Positions 45,309-54,201 are shown, counted from the stretch's first letter. The stretch: 64,000 bases of DNA from JAFGRU01 sp016934985 (GCA_963665045.2 CAXXJQ010000003.1:992001-1056000), one strand, 5' to 3'. A program made the numbers and translations. Notes: generated from the sequence alone by a model not told the origin.

Positions 45309-45986
45309 TCAAGGCCCGCGCTCAGCAAACCAGATTGTATGTATCTCGCCTTTATCACCGTGTGCCCTGACCGGCATCGGCTTTGCCTTGAAACCGACCT
45401 TTCGCAGATATCCTGTAAAGTTGTTGTCAGGGCAGGCTGACCACACCGCCAGAATACCTTCCGGCCGCAACGCCGCGTAAGACGCCGTCAAACCATCAAT
45501 AGTGTATAACCAATTATTTTTTTTGCGGGTTAAACCTTCAGGGCCATTATCAACATCCAGCAGGATTGCATCATAAGCCTTCCGTTCCGTTTTCAGAAGT
45601 TTGGCGACATCACCTTCGCGAAGCGTAACCCGCTCATCCCGCAGCGGATGCCCGGCATGCTCCCCAAGTGGTCCTTGGTTCCACCTCACCACCCCCGGGA
45701 CCAGTTCGGCCACCACCACCTCCGCATTGGTACCCAGGACGCTTAGTGCCGCCGCCAGGGTGAAACCCATTCCCAGGCCGCCAATAAGTACACGAGGCCG
45801 GGCTCGTCCTGCGATCTTGCTGCATGCCAGTTCGCCCAGCGCGTCCTCGGAGCCGTGAGCCCGCGTACTCATCAAGACAGGGCCGCCGACAATGCTGATC
45901 GAGAATTCAGTATTGCGTTGGTGCAGTTGAAGCTCCCCGGCGTTACCGGGTATTTGTGTAGTATCGATCAGTTTCCAGGGAATCAT
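45309..45986 (-). CDS. Spermidine synthase-like methyltransferase-fold protein
   Basis: 225 residues with a Rossmann-type SAM/dcSAM fold: RPRVLIGGLGMGFTLAAALS (about 63-82), VVVAELVPGVVRWNQGPLGE (acidic loop, about 89-108), RVTLREGDVAKLLK and YDAILLDVDNGPEGL (about 136-150), similar to spermidine synthase homologues annotated in many proteobacteria. Polyamine synthesis is not demonstrated: the N-terminal strand domain is short and no speD-type gene is nearby. Function uncertain. Confidence 0.72.
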   Translation of the reverse strand: MIPWKLIDTTQIPGNAGELQLHQRNTEFSISIVGGPVLMSTRAHGSEDALGELACSKIAGRARPRVLIGGLGMGFTLAAALSVLGTNAEVVVAELVPGVVRWNQGPLGEHAGHPLRDERVTLREGDVAKLLKTERKAYDAILLDVDNGPEGLTRKKNNWLYTIDGLTASYAALRPEGILAVWSACPDNNFTGYLRKVGFKAKPMPVRAHGDKGEIHTIWFAERGP

Positions 45987-46103
45987 CAGGTTGTTTTCCG
46001 GAGTTTTGAGATCAATTTAAATTTAAAGTGAATCTCGCAATTGCGATTTTGAAGCAACAATATACTTCGGAAAAATATTTTTAGGGATGTTTTTTTGGGC
46101 TCG

Positions 46104-46260
46104 CGGCAGGGTCGGCTTTGAAGGTAAAAAGTCTGAATCCCGCTTTCCGCTTCATTCAAAAGACCAGCTGGTGGAAGTGCCCGGCCCTTTTTTTGCTAAA
46201 ACCAAGTTGCCGTTCCTTAAAACCTTCCCAATAAGAAAGCGTATATGGGTTTTAAGACTG
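46104..46260. repeat. tRNA-Gly 3'-end/downstream region repeat, copy B (longest)
   Basis: Positions about 46131-46156 match the tRNA-Gly 3' end at about 20 of 26 bases (GAATCCCG and CCGCTTCA are recognisable). An imperfect hairpin with a T run (46160-46194) follows at the place of the tRNA terminator. About 40 bases further, TATATGGGTTTTAAGACTG repeats the flank CATATGGGTTTTAATGACTG at about 42752-42771. So roughly 160 bases are related to the tRNA-Gly locus. The rest of the 45987-46474 gap shows no gene. Confidence 0.68.
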
Positions 46261-46474
46261 GCCAGATCAAAGGAGTACGGGCGGGGACAGCAGGGAATCC
46301 CCCTGTGGTTTTCGGTTAAGTCACCTTTTGGCCAGTGTTTTCTGATGCGCACCGCTCCTTTGAAGGAATTGAATCGCCTTTCGGTAAAAAGCTCTTGGGA
46401 GCAAAAAGTGTCAGAATTTTAATATTTTTTGTATAAAAAAAAGAATTGGCTGCCTGGAAAGGAGAAAGCCGACG

Positions 46475-48526
46475 ATGAAGGATGTTTTTAATCTGGCTAA
46501 TTTGGCCAAAGTGATCAACGAAAAACCGCTTCCCGAGTATAAAACCATATCCCGGCAGCAGCTGATTGAAAAATTGAATTCACTGAATTCTAATGACGAC
46601 AAGATCCTGGTCACCTTCCGGCATAGTCAAAATCCCCAAACCATGTCGATAAAAGCTTCCCCCGAGCTCTGCTCCGATGAAATCCTGCGCCTGAAATGGG
46701 ACCCCATTCTGGATATGGCGCTTCAATTTAAAAACTATCATTTTGATCATTTTCTTTTGGACGACGGTCTAAAACTTTTCCTTGTGCAGGCGGAGGTCAA
46801 GAGTTGGGACAACGGTGGCCTGGTGCTTGGCCTTCCGGAAGTCTGCCAGCATATTCAGACCCGTCAGGGCCGCCGCCACCGCTGCAGCGGGGTGCGTGTG
46901 CGTTTTTTTCAGGAAAGCGCTCAATTCGAAGGTGCCCTTGAGGATTTCAGCCCTAATTATTGCCGGGCCTCTTTTGAAATCAGTGCGGCGCATAAATCTT
47001 TTTGGGTGGACCCCGGTACCCCGGGTTACCTGATTCTTACCAGGGACAATGAGACCCTTTTTTCCGGTGAATGTATGCTGGCGCGACAGGGGTATGGAGA
47101 TCAAATCCGGGATTTTGTTTTCAGACTGTTAAGCCAAACTCTCTCACGCTCTCAGAAAAAAGATTTCAGTGGCGCCTATCAGGAATTGAAGCCGGCCCCG
47201 GAAATGATTTTCAATCATCCGTTGACCGGAGAGGAGATGACCCTCGGGATCACAACCATCTCCACGTCGGGTTTCGTCGTGGAAGAGGAAGAAAAGGAAA
47301 CGGTCCTCATTCCCGGGCTGATACTTCCTGCCGTCACCATGACCATTAGCGGCGGCGAAACTTTCCGGTGCCGAGCCCAGGTCGTCAGCCGCAACGTCAT
47401 AAACGGAGAAGAATCAAACTTTGTCAGGCATGAGGTGGCGCTGCTCGATATGGAGAGCGCTGATCACGTCAAGCTTGAAAATATGCTTAATCAGGCTGGA
47501 GACAAGCCAATATATTGTTCCAGCCCTGTTGATTTTAACGCTCTGTGGAAATTTTTCTTCCAAGGCGGTTTTGTCTCCCTACCCCAATACAGCTCTTGTC
47601 CGGAAAAAAAGCTGGATTTTAAAAAGAACTACGAAAAGCTCTTTACCCGGCATCCGGAGATCGCGCGCCAATTTCTTTTCAAAAAAGACGATAGCATTGA
47701 GGGTCATATGTCGATGCTGCGCTTTTTCGAAAATGCCTGGCTGATCAATCATCATATGGCAAAAGGGGGGGAGGGCGATCGTGGCGGCGTTTCCATTTTA
47801 TATCAGATGGCAGGTTTTATAAACGATTTCCTCAACCTTTCTTCCAGCCGTATGAATTACCTGCTTTGCCGGTACAGTGCTGATGAGAAGCTTCCCACTG
47901 AGGTTTTCGGTGGAGTGGCAAGGCAGCTAAACAATCAGGAAAAATGCTCCCTGGATAACTTTGGTTGTCTCTATTGCCGGCGAAAAGAAGGCGCTGCGGG
48001 GCCTGCGAATCCCGATTGGGAGCTCGTTCCCTGTAAGGAGCAGGATATTGTCAACCTCAACTTTATGTATGAACAGGAGTCGGGGGGATTGCTCCTTCGC
48101 GCCATGGAACCATTAGGCTCCTCTGCCTCCCCGAACAGTGTCGAGGAAGAGTTCCGCAAGGGTGGTTTCCGCAAGGAAAGACACCTTTTTGCCCTAAAAA
48201 AAGGTGGTGGTCTGCTTGCGGTTTTGCTCCTTGATTTGTCGGAGATGGCCTTGAATCCTTTCGATTTTACCCGCTGTCTGCATATTTTTGTTGTTAATCA
48301 GGCAGCGCTGGACAAAAAAACCTTAAGTGAAGCTATTTCCACGGTTATGGGACGTTTTGACCAAACCGAAATACCCGCGCTGTTTTTCCCCCTTTCGTAT
48401 GCAGACAGTGCCTCGATCAAAATCCAGAAGGCCTGCACTTTGTGGATCATGAATCTCAGGTATGCGGAGGAATACTTCGGTTATATGAAGCGACTTTGCC
48501 AGGGTGCGCTCCCTCAGGAACCATAA
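46475..48526 (+). CDS. Large PilZ-type protein with unknown C-terminal half
   Basis: 683 residues, ATG after GGAAAGGAG. Residues about 120-215 resemble a YcgR/PilZ unit: basic RQGRRHRCSGVRVRF (the c-di-GMP-type Arg cluster) followed by LEDFSPNYCRASFEI in the position of DxSxxG but with the Gly replaced. A second PilZ-like unit may lie at about 240-335. The C-terminal half (about 360-680) is not recognised with certainty. It has cysteines (CLYCRR) and an acyltransferase-like appearance. Predicted cytoplasmic c-di-GMP effector; binding may be altered by the missing Gly. Flanked by repeat copies B and C. Confidence 0.6.
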   Translation: MKDVFNLANLAKVINEKPLPEYKTISRQQLIEKLNSLNSNDDKILVTFRHSQNPQTMSIKASPELCSDEILRLKWDPILDMALQFKNYHFDHFLLDDGLKLFLVQAEVKSWDNGGLVLGLPEVCQHIQTRQGRRHRCSGVRVRFFQESAQFEGALEDFSPNYCRASFEISAAHKSFWVDPGTPGYLILTRDNETLFSGECMLARQGYGDQIRDFVFRLLSQTLSRSQKKDFSGAYQELKPAPEMIFNHPLTGEEMTLGITTISTSGFVVEEEEKETVLIPGLILPAVTMTISGGETFRCRAQVVSRNVINGEESNFVRHEVALLDMESADHVKLENMLNQAGDKPIYCSSPVDFNALWKFFFQGGFVSLPQYSSCPEKKLDFKKNYEKLFTRHPEIARQFLFKKDDSIEGHMSMLRFFENAWLINHHMAKGGEGDRGGVSILYQMAGFINDFLNLSSSRMNYLLCRYSADEKLPTEVFGGVARQLNNQEKCSLDNFGCLYCRRKEGAAGPANPDWELVPCKEQDIVNLNFMYEQESGGLLLRAMEPLGSSASPNSVEEEFRKGGFRKERHLFALKKGGGLLAVLLLDLSEMALNPFDFTRCLHIFVVNQAALDKKTLSEAISTVMGRFDQTEIPALFFPLSYADSASIKIQKACTLWIMNLRYAEEYFGYMKRLCQGALPQEP

Positions 48527-48540
48527 AGAATTAACCTTTC

Positions 48541-48596
48541 AGCCCACCATTCCAAAAAGAGAGGCCGGACAAAATGTCCGGCCTCTCTTGATTTTT
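48541..48596 (+). repeat. tRNA-Gly terminator-like repeat, copy C
   Basis: A perfect 15-bp inverted repeat (48557-48589) with core GGCCGGACA-AAA-TGTCCGGCC, followed by TTGATTTTT, preceded by TTCCAAAAAGAG as at the tRNA-Gly CCA/terminator junction. The more upstream match to the tRNA end is weak. It also probably terminates the PilZ gene, 30 bases upstream. Confidence 0.62.
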
Positions 48597-48633
48597 ACTC
48601 ACCTCTTTTTCATCCGCTCTGGTTGGCTGAAAT

Positions 48634-51618
48634 TTATTCCTGTTGTTCAGGAGCAAATCCCTTTCGCAAGGTATTTTCACAAATACTGCGGGTTTCAACG
48701 AAATTCAACAGATAATCCTCGCCACCGGCTTTGCCGCCCAACCCTGACATGCGGAAGCCGCCGAACGGCTGACGGCCCACCAGAGCTCCGGTTATGCCGC
48801 GATTGACGTAGAGGTTGCCGACCTGAAAATTTTTCCTGGCCAGGGCGATATGCACGGGGCTGCGGGAGAAAACACCCCCGGTCAGGGCGAAGCGGGTGGC
48901 GTTTGCCATGTCAATAGCCTGTTCAAAATTTTCGGCTTTCATGACGGCCAGAACCGGTCCGAAAATTTCCTCATTGGCTATGCGGTGGTGAATCTGAACG
49001 TCGCCAAAAATGGTGGCCGGCACATAAAAGCCATTGTCAGGTACCTCGCTTCTGAACAGTACGTCGGCGTCCCGTTGGCCTTCCTCGATAAAAGCAAGAA
49101 TAGTATCCCTTGCCCGCTGGTCAATGACAGGGCCAATCGTATTCCCGGGGTCTTCGGCGGGTCCGATTCTAAGGGACCGGACCGCTCCCAGCAGCCGGTC
49201 GACAAAGCGCGCGTAAACACTGGCCAGAACGATAACCCGCGAGCAGGCGGAGCACTTCTGTCCCTGGAAGCCGAAAGCGGACTGAATGACGGCAGGAACG
49301 GCTTCGTCGAGGTCGGCATCGTCATCAATGATAATCGCGTTTTTGCCGCCCATTTCAGCAACGACTTTTTTGATCTTTTCCTGCCCCGGCCTGACAATCC
49401 CGGCTTTTTCAATGATCTGAAGTCCCACATTGAGGGAACCGGTAAAAGCGATGAGGCAGACATCGGGATGTTCTACAAGGCTGTTGCCGACCACCTTGGG
49501 CGGACCGGAAACAAAATTCAGAACCCCGGGCGGAAGTCCTGCCTCCTGAAATATCCGGCTTAACAGGTAGCCGGTAACGGGAGAGCGTTCCGAAGGTTTG
49601 TAGATTACCGTATTGCCGGCAACGAGAGCCGCTGAAACCATGCCAGCACTGATGGCAAAGGGGAAATTCCAGGGCGCGATAACAGCTGCAACACCTTTGC
49701 CTGCGTGAAGGATTTGATTGGTTTCGCCGTAAAAGCTGCCCGTATCGGCGGGGGTGCCCAGTTCAATCGCTTTGCGGGCATAGTATTCGAGAAAATCTAT
49801 GCCTTCGCAGACATCGGCGCAGGCCTGTTCCCATGGTTTTCCGACTTCGAAAACCTGCCAAGCGGCTAACTCGAAAAATTTTTCCCGGGCGATTGCGGCC
49901 GCTTTGCGCAATAACCCGGCCCGTTCTTCAACCGCGGTTCCCTGCCATTGGGGAAAAACCTTTTTGGCGGTAGCAACGGCATCGTTTGTTTCTTCAATCC
50001 CGGCCTGGCTGATCCGCCCGATCACACGTTCCGGACTGGCGGGGTCAATGGAGAAATCGTGCGTCTCCATGAATATTTCCTGGCCGTTGACAACCAGCGG
50101 GATGTCTTTTCCCAGAGAGGTTCTGACGGTTTCCAGAGCCGTTTTCATGTGCTCCCGGTTATCCACCCGGGAAAAGTCGGGTACGGGATAGTTGCGGAAA
50201 TCCTTCCCCGGTCTTTGCTGGCTCGGCGCGGGACTCCCGGACCCGGAGTGCTGCGGTTCCGGTTTTTCAGGTTTTTGAATCAAATCATCTATATCAGCCT
50301 CTTCAGCAAAAAGATGCCGCAAAAAGGACTGATTGGCGGTGTTTTCCAGAAGCCGGCGAACCAGATAGGCCATTCCTGGAACCATTTCACCGTAGGGGGA
50401 ATACAACCGGACCCTTTGACCTTCCTTTAACAGCTCATCAGCAATGGGTTCAGCCATTCCGTAGAGCAGTTGAAATTCAAAACGTTGGGCCGGGACAGTC
50501 AGCGTTTTCGCCATTTCCGAGACAAATGCCAGGGAGCGAATGTTGTGGGACGCAAAGCCCGAATAGCAGACGGGGTGATTTTCCAGCAGGAAAGAGGCAT
50601 GGCGCTCGTAAGCGGCGTCGCTATCCTCTTTGGCAGTGTATACAGGGACAGGCCAGTTATTGCGCGCTGCCCTGGCAATCTCATAATCCCAGTAAGCGCC
50701 CTTGACGAGGCGGATTGCTATGCCGACCTTGTGGTCAGAGGCCCATTTGATCAATCCGGAGAGATCCTCGTCGGTATCCTTGAGGTATGACTGGACCGCC
50801 ATGCCAAGAAACGGGTAATCGGGGTACTGCAGACGAAGGCGCCGGTATAACTCCAAAGTCAAATCCTTAACCGCATAGGACTCCATATCAATACACATGA
50901 AGCCGCCGAGTTCCATGACTTTTTTGTAAACAGGCAAAAGCCTGTTTAAAATGCCTTCGATTGATCCCTCAAAGTCTTCAGGGTGGATCTGGGAATAAAA
51001 ACCACTCGGTTTTACAGAAATATTTACTTTTGGGCTGCTTCCCCAATCGAGGCCGTTGGCATCGCTCCCTCCACCAAAGGGTTGCCATTTTCCGGCCTTT
51101 GTCTGGAGACCTTCGAGCAGGGACAGGTACCCCTGGAAAACAGCTTCCGCTTCCGTTTCGCTGACCACTGCTTCGCCGAGAAAATCGAGGGTGAACCCGA
51201 ACCCCGCTTTTCTCAGTTCATTCAGCCGTGTCAGTGCTTCCTCACGGTTTTCCCCGATGATGAATTGCTGGGCAACGGCCCGGACGTTTCCGGCTATGGC
51301 CTTTTGCAGGAGATAGTTGCCCACCGTCCCACCATAACCGGCAACCTTGGCCCCTTTGCTGAAAAACTCCGGAATATCATTCCTGTCGGCAAAATATTCC
51401 CTTAAATGACGAACCAGTGACCGACGGTCCGAAAGAGTGGGGAATGCGTCGATGAACCTGAAAAGGCGGGTTTTGAATTCCGGATTTTTCATACACCATG
51501 CAAGGGTTTTCCCGATCCAGTGTTTTTTATTGAAAATGCTGGATCGATCTTCCCGAATTGCTGAAAACATCGCTTCAGCCCGTTGAATTACCATGCTTTC
51601 AATGTCAGATTTTTCCAT
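48634..51618 (-). CDS. putA: Proline dehydrogenase / L-glutamate-gamma-semialdehyde dehydrogenase (PutA-like)
   Basis: One-chain enzyme that oxidises proline to glutamate: FAD proline dehydrogenase first, then NAD-dependent aldehyde dehydrogenase. 994 residues: the PRODH barrel (about 90-450; FGFTLDFLGEAVVSETEAEA, GGFMCIDMESYAVKDLTLEL, the active-site-like RLVKGAYWDYE). The ALDH part (about 510-985) has VIAPWNFPFAISAG, AEMGGKNAIII with the catalytic Glu and GFQGQKCSACSRV with the nucleophile Cys. There is no N-terminal ribbon-helix-helix DNA-binding domain, so it is not an autoregulatory PutA; the name is by domain order. Single gene flanked by repeats. Confidence 0.92.
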   Translation of the reverse strand: MEKSDIESMVIQRAEAMFSAIREDRSSIFNKKHWIGKTLAWCMKNPEFKTRLFRFIDAFPTLSDRRSLVRHLREYFADRNDIPEFFSKGAKVAGYGGTVGNYLLQKAIAGNVRAVAQQFIIGENREEALTRLNELRKAGFGFTLDFLGEAVVSETEAEAVFQGYLSLLEGLQTKAGKWQPFGGGSDANGLDWGSSPKVNISVKPSGFYSQIHPEDFEGSIEGILNRLLPVYKKVMELGGFMCIDMESYAVKDLTLELYRRLRLQYPDYPFLGMAVQSYLKDTDEDLSGLIKWASDHKVGIAIRLVKGAYWDYEIARAARNNWPVPVYTAKEDSDAAYERHASFLLENHPVCYSGFASHNIRSLAFVSEMAKTLTVPAQRFEFQLLYGMAEPIADELLKEGQRVRLYSPYGEMVPGMAYLVRRLLENTANQSFLRHLFAEEADIDDLIQKPEKPEPQHSGSGSPAPSQQRPGKDFRNYPVPDFSRVDNREHMKTALETVRTSLGKDIPLVVNGQEIFMETHDFSIDPASPERVIGRISQAGIEETNDAVATAKKVFPQWQGTAVEERAGLLRKAAAIAREKFFELAAWQVFEVGKPWEQACADVCEGIDFLEYYARKAIELGTPADTGSFYGETNQILHAGKGVAAVIAPWNFPFAISAGMVSAALVAGNTVIYKPSERSPVTGYLLSRIFQEAGLPPGVLNFVSGPPKVVGNSLVEHPDVCLIAFTGSLNVGLQIIEKAGIVRPGQEKIKKVVAEMGGKNAIIIDDDADLDEAVPAVIQSAFGFQGQKCSACSRVIVLASVYARFVDRLLGAVRSLRIGPAEDPGNTIGPVIDQRARDTILAFIEEGQRDADVLFRSEVPDNGFYVPATIFGDVQIHHRIANEEIFGPVLAVMKAENFEQAIDMANATRFALTGGVFSRSPVHIALARKNFQVGNLYVNRGITGALVGRQPFGGFRMSGLGGKAGGEDYLLNFVETRSICENTLRKGFAPEQQE

Positions 51619-51991
51619 AAAACACCTCGAAATTTTTGAAGGCCGACGCTAAAAAGTAATTAGTTGCTTTCTTTAAAATTTAACAGGGTTTTGCGACTTT
51701 ACAGGGAAAAACGACGGCAGGGTCACGGCTTGAAAGAATTGAAGTATGATCCTTTTTTCCGCTCTATCCAAAATTTTATTGTTTTTTGGTTAAAAAAATA
51801 TGGGGGGTGCCCTTATTTCTTCAGGATGATTGGCGGGAGAGTTTTTTCCACCTTACGGCAGGGCGGGACATCTCCCGCGACGCCGGCATTGTCGTACCAA
51901 TGGCAGGCAAGGTTGTTGCAGCATTCGCGTCTTGGTTTGAGACGTTAATTTTAGAATTTTGATTAAAGATTTGTTTCTATGGGAGGCAAAC
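51619..51991. other. Intergenic region between putA and the YbjQ genes
   Basis: About 370 bases holding putA's probable promoter region, repeat copy E and no gene I can support. An open frame from a TTG at 51664 has no binding site or recognisable sequence. Confidence 0.4.
51715..51775. repeat. tRNA-Gly 3'-end-like repeat, copy E (hairpin missing)
   Basis: CGGCAGGGTCACGGCTTGAA at the left, then AAGTATGATCC and CCGCTCTATCCAAAA, align with copy B (CGGCAGGGTCGGCTTTGAA, AGTCTGAATCC, CCGCTTCATTCAAAA) and with copy D (GCTCTATCCAA). The terminator hairpin has been lost. Confidence 0.5.
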
Positions 51992-52306
51992 ATGCTGATG
52001 ACCAATATCGAAGAGATTCCGGGCAAGAAGATTATCGAACACTATGGGCTGGTGACCGGCAGCACCGTGCGGGCCAAACATGTGGGCCGGGATATCATGG
52101 CCGGGTTGAAAAATCTGGTCGGCGGTGAGCTTAAAGGTTACACGGAATTGCTTGAAGATGCCCGGCGCCAGGCCAGGGATCGGATGGTCGCCCAGGCCAC
52201 GGAGTTGGGGGCCAATGCCATCGTCAATGTCCGGTTCAATACCTCTTCCATTGCCCAGGGTGCCAGTGAGCTATACGTCTATGGTACTGCCGTAAGAGTG
52301 GAATAG
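51992..52306 (+). CDS. YbjQ/DUF74-family protein
   Basis: 104 residues from ATG 51992 with GGGAGG upstream. YbjQ-type proteins are small pentamer-forming alpha/beta proteins; metal binding has been proposed but the role is unknown. Family features: TNIEEIPGKKIIEHYGLVTG (about 4-23), STVRAKHVGRDIMAGLKNLVG, QARDRMVAQATELGANAIV (about 64-82) and the final LYVYGTAVRVE. Followed 9 bases later by a second YbjQ-like gene. Confidence 0.85.
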   Translation: MLMTNIEEIPGKKIIEHYGLVTGSTVRAKHVGRDIMAGLKNLVGGELKGYTELLEDARRQARDRMVAQATELGANAIVNVRFNTSSIAQGASELYVYGTAVRVE

Positions 52307-52315
52307 GGGGGCGGC

Positions 52316-52795
52316 ATGAATGATTTGTTGGCCATGGCCATCCAGTTGGGTGTGCCTCTGTTGCTTATTGTGGCGGCCCTTTTCATAGGCACCAGTTTGG
52401 AGAGAAAGCACTACCGATCTATCGACGAACGTGAACGAACGTATGGCAGGATTGCGCTTTTAAACGGCAGGCACTATCCTCGCAACCCGGCTGTTGCAAA
52501 GTCCTGTTTTGTGAGCGGCTCTGTTGTCATCTCCTACGATTATTTCAAACGCTTTCTGGCCGGTCTGCGGATGTTTTTCGGCGGCGAGGTCCGGTCCTAT
52601 GTGAGCCTGCTGGATCGCGGACGGCGTGAGGCGATTCTGCGCATGAAGGAAAAATGTTCCAATGCGGATCTGATTGTCAACCTGCGCATCGAAACCAGCA
52701 GCATTTCCAAGGGCCGAAAGAAAAACAGCCCGGGAACTGTTGAGGTATTCGCTTACGGCACCGCACTTTGGTATTCGGCCTCTGGTGACGGATGA
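52316..52795 (+). CDS. Membrane-anchored YbjQ/DUF74-like protein
   Basis: 159 residues: one membrane segment (about 6-24, AMAIQLGVPLLLIVAALFIG), a basic charged linker, then a YbjQ-type domain (about 45-150; FFGGEVRSYVSLLDRGRREA, CSNADLIVNLRIETSSISKG, VEVFAYGTALWY). The same core fold as the upstream gene but tethered to the membrane. Its stop overlaps the ATG of the M48 protease (ATGA), so the three genes form a tight operon. Role unknown. Confidence 0.75.
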   Translation: MNDLLAMAIQLGVPLLLIVAALFIGTSLERKHYRSIDERERTYGRIALLNGRHYPRNPAVAKSCFVSGSVVISYDYFKRFLAGLRMFFGGEVRSYVSLLDRGRREAILRMKEKCSNADLIVNLRIETSSISKGRKKNSPGTVEVFAYGTALWYSASGDG

Positions 52796-53592
52796 AAATC
52801 GTCAACCGACAGCCCCAAACGACGGCAGATGTCAGCTCGGCTCGTGGTACGGCCGGAAAAGAGTTCCGGCAGTTGGTCCTGGCCGCTCTGGTGGTGCTGG
52901 TGGCTGTTTATTTCATTGTCGGGCTGACGGTCGATCTGGTTGTTTCCCGCATATCATTCGAGACCGAGGCCAGGATTTTCAAACATGTTCAGGTGCCCGT
53001 TCCTACAGAGCAGGATGCGTCCCGGGGCAAGTCCCTGCAAAGGGCCGAAGAAATCCTGGCCAAATTACGCCAAAATCAGACGGTCCCGCCGCTGCCCTAC
53101 CGGCTGGTATTGATTGAAGATGAAAAGCCCAATGCTTTTGCCTTGCCAGGCGGCACCATCGGTGTTACCACCGGACTGTTGGCGGTCTTGGATGAGGAAG
53201 TCGAGGTGGCCTTCGTTCTCGGGCACGAACTGGGGCATTTTTACCATCGGGACCATCTCGAGGGGATGGGGCGGGCCATCGGCTTTCAAATTATCCTGGC
53301 TCTCTTCAGCAGCGGTTCGGGGGCCGAGTCTTTTGGGAACGTTGTTGAGTTTGCGCTCCAGAGGGATTATTCCCGGAACAGGGAAAAGATGGCGGATCGT
53401 TTCGGACTGGAGCTGGTCCACGCCACCTATGGAAACGTAAAAGGGGTGGAGCGTCTTTTCCAGATTCTGCTGGACGAGCGCACCCTGCCGGGCTGGGCCT
53501 ACATGTTTTTGACCCATCCTTCCCCCGGGGAACGCATCGGCGATCTTGAGTCGTTTGCCGCGACCCTGGGAAGACAACAACTCGCGCCTTAA
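52792..53592 (+). CDS. Membrane-anchored M48-family zinc metalloprotease
   Basis: 266 residues. A hydrophobic segment at about 28-50 (LVLAALVVLVAVYFIVGLTV) anchors the protein, with the protease domain outside. It has FALPGGTIGVTTGLLAVLDE (about 116-135) and the zinc motif LGHELGHFYHRDH (about 145-157, HExxH), then the ligand Glu region SRNREKMADRFGLELV (about 195-210) and a TYMFLTHPSPGERI-like end. Oma1/BepA/LoiP-type relatives process or quality-control envelope proteins. Operonic link to two YbjQ proteins suggests a joint envelope function (inference). Confidence 0.88.
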   Translation: MKIVNRQPQTTADVSSARGTAGKEFRQLVLAALVVLVAVYFIVGLTVDLVVSRISFETEARIFKHVQVPVPTEQDASRGKSLQRAEEILAKLRQNQTVPPLPYRLVLIEDEKPNAFALPGGTIGVTTGLLAVLDEEVEVAFVLGHELGHFYHRDHLEGMGRAIGFQIILALFSSGSGAESFGNVVEFALQRDYSRNREKMADRFGLELVHATYGNVKGVERLFQILLDERTLPGWAYMFLTHPSPGERIGDLESFAATLGRQQLAP

Positions 53593-54119
53593 ACGATGCC
53601 TACCGCTCCCTGGAATGGCCGTGATCTTGTTTTCAGTTGGCCATGCTCCCGAATGATCTCCAACAGGTTTTTTCGGCCTCACGGCTGGAGCGGAACATGC
53701 CGTACAAACTTTAACCATCCTCCCGCCCCAACGCATCCTTTGCAACAATTTCAACCTGTGTCACTGTCCCCTGGTTGTCCTTCAAGAAGCGTAGAGTGAA
53801 AAGCGCCCTGTTGCGCCTCAGCCTGCGGTTATGGATGGGAGCCAGTTCCTTGACGAGACAGGCTTCCAGAAATAACGCTCCGGGTTAACCGGCGGTCTCC
53901 ATGAAATCGATGCGCCGGACCTGCCGGGAGAAGCGCATGCCCTTGTAAACCCGTTGGTCACCGGAATAATGGGAGAGCACCCGGGTGCGGATATCCTTAC
54001 TCACTCTGATTATCCATGAAAACTTTTGCTTCAACAGCAGAATGCCCGCCATATCAAACCCTTCCCAATTCTTGTTCTTCGTGGTAATGCCAGTACGCTT
54101 TGGAAGGATTTTGATGTAA
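53593..54119 (-). pseudogene. Decayed GIY-YIG nuclease (Cho/UvrC-N or DnaQ-fused type)
   Basis: No intact frame, but minus-strand translation gives a recognisable chain. DIRTRVLSHYSGDQRV, then MRFSRQVRRIDFMETAG end at TAA 53885-53887. In the same frame GALFLEACLVKELAPIHNRR then LRRNRALFTLRFL follow, to a second TAA at 53711-53713. LYGMFRSSREAEKT follows in that frame before a frame change. This is the order in Cho and the C-terminal part of DnaQ-UvrC-like proteins (KSxxIRxRVLSHF, ETAGELGALLLEAxLVKE, LYGLF). The GIY-YIG core itself is corrupted upstream. At least two stops and one frame change make it non-functional. Confidence 0.7.
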
Positions 54120-54201
54120 ACTTCTTATTATGAATGCGGAGGATTGCAGCTACTGATGAATCCTTCATCAAGAATCACCAGGATATTTTCCAACATTAAT
54201 C

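Noticed and set aside
51664..51948. 94-codon + strand frame from TTG
   Set aside because: No binding site or family features; it covers repeat copy E.
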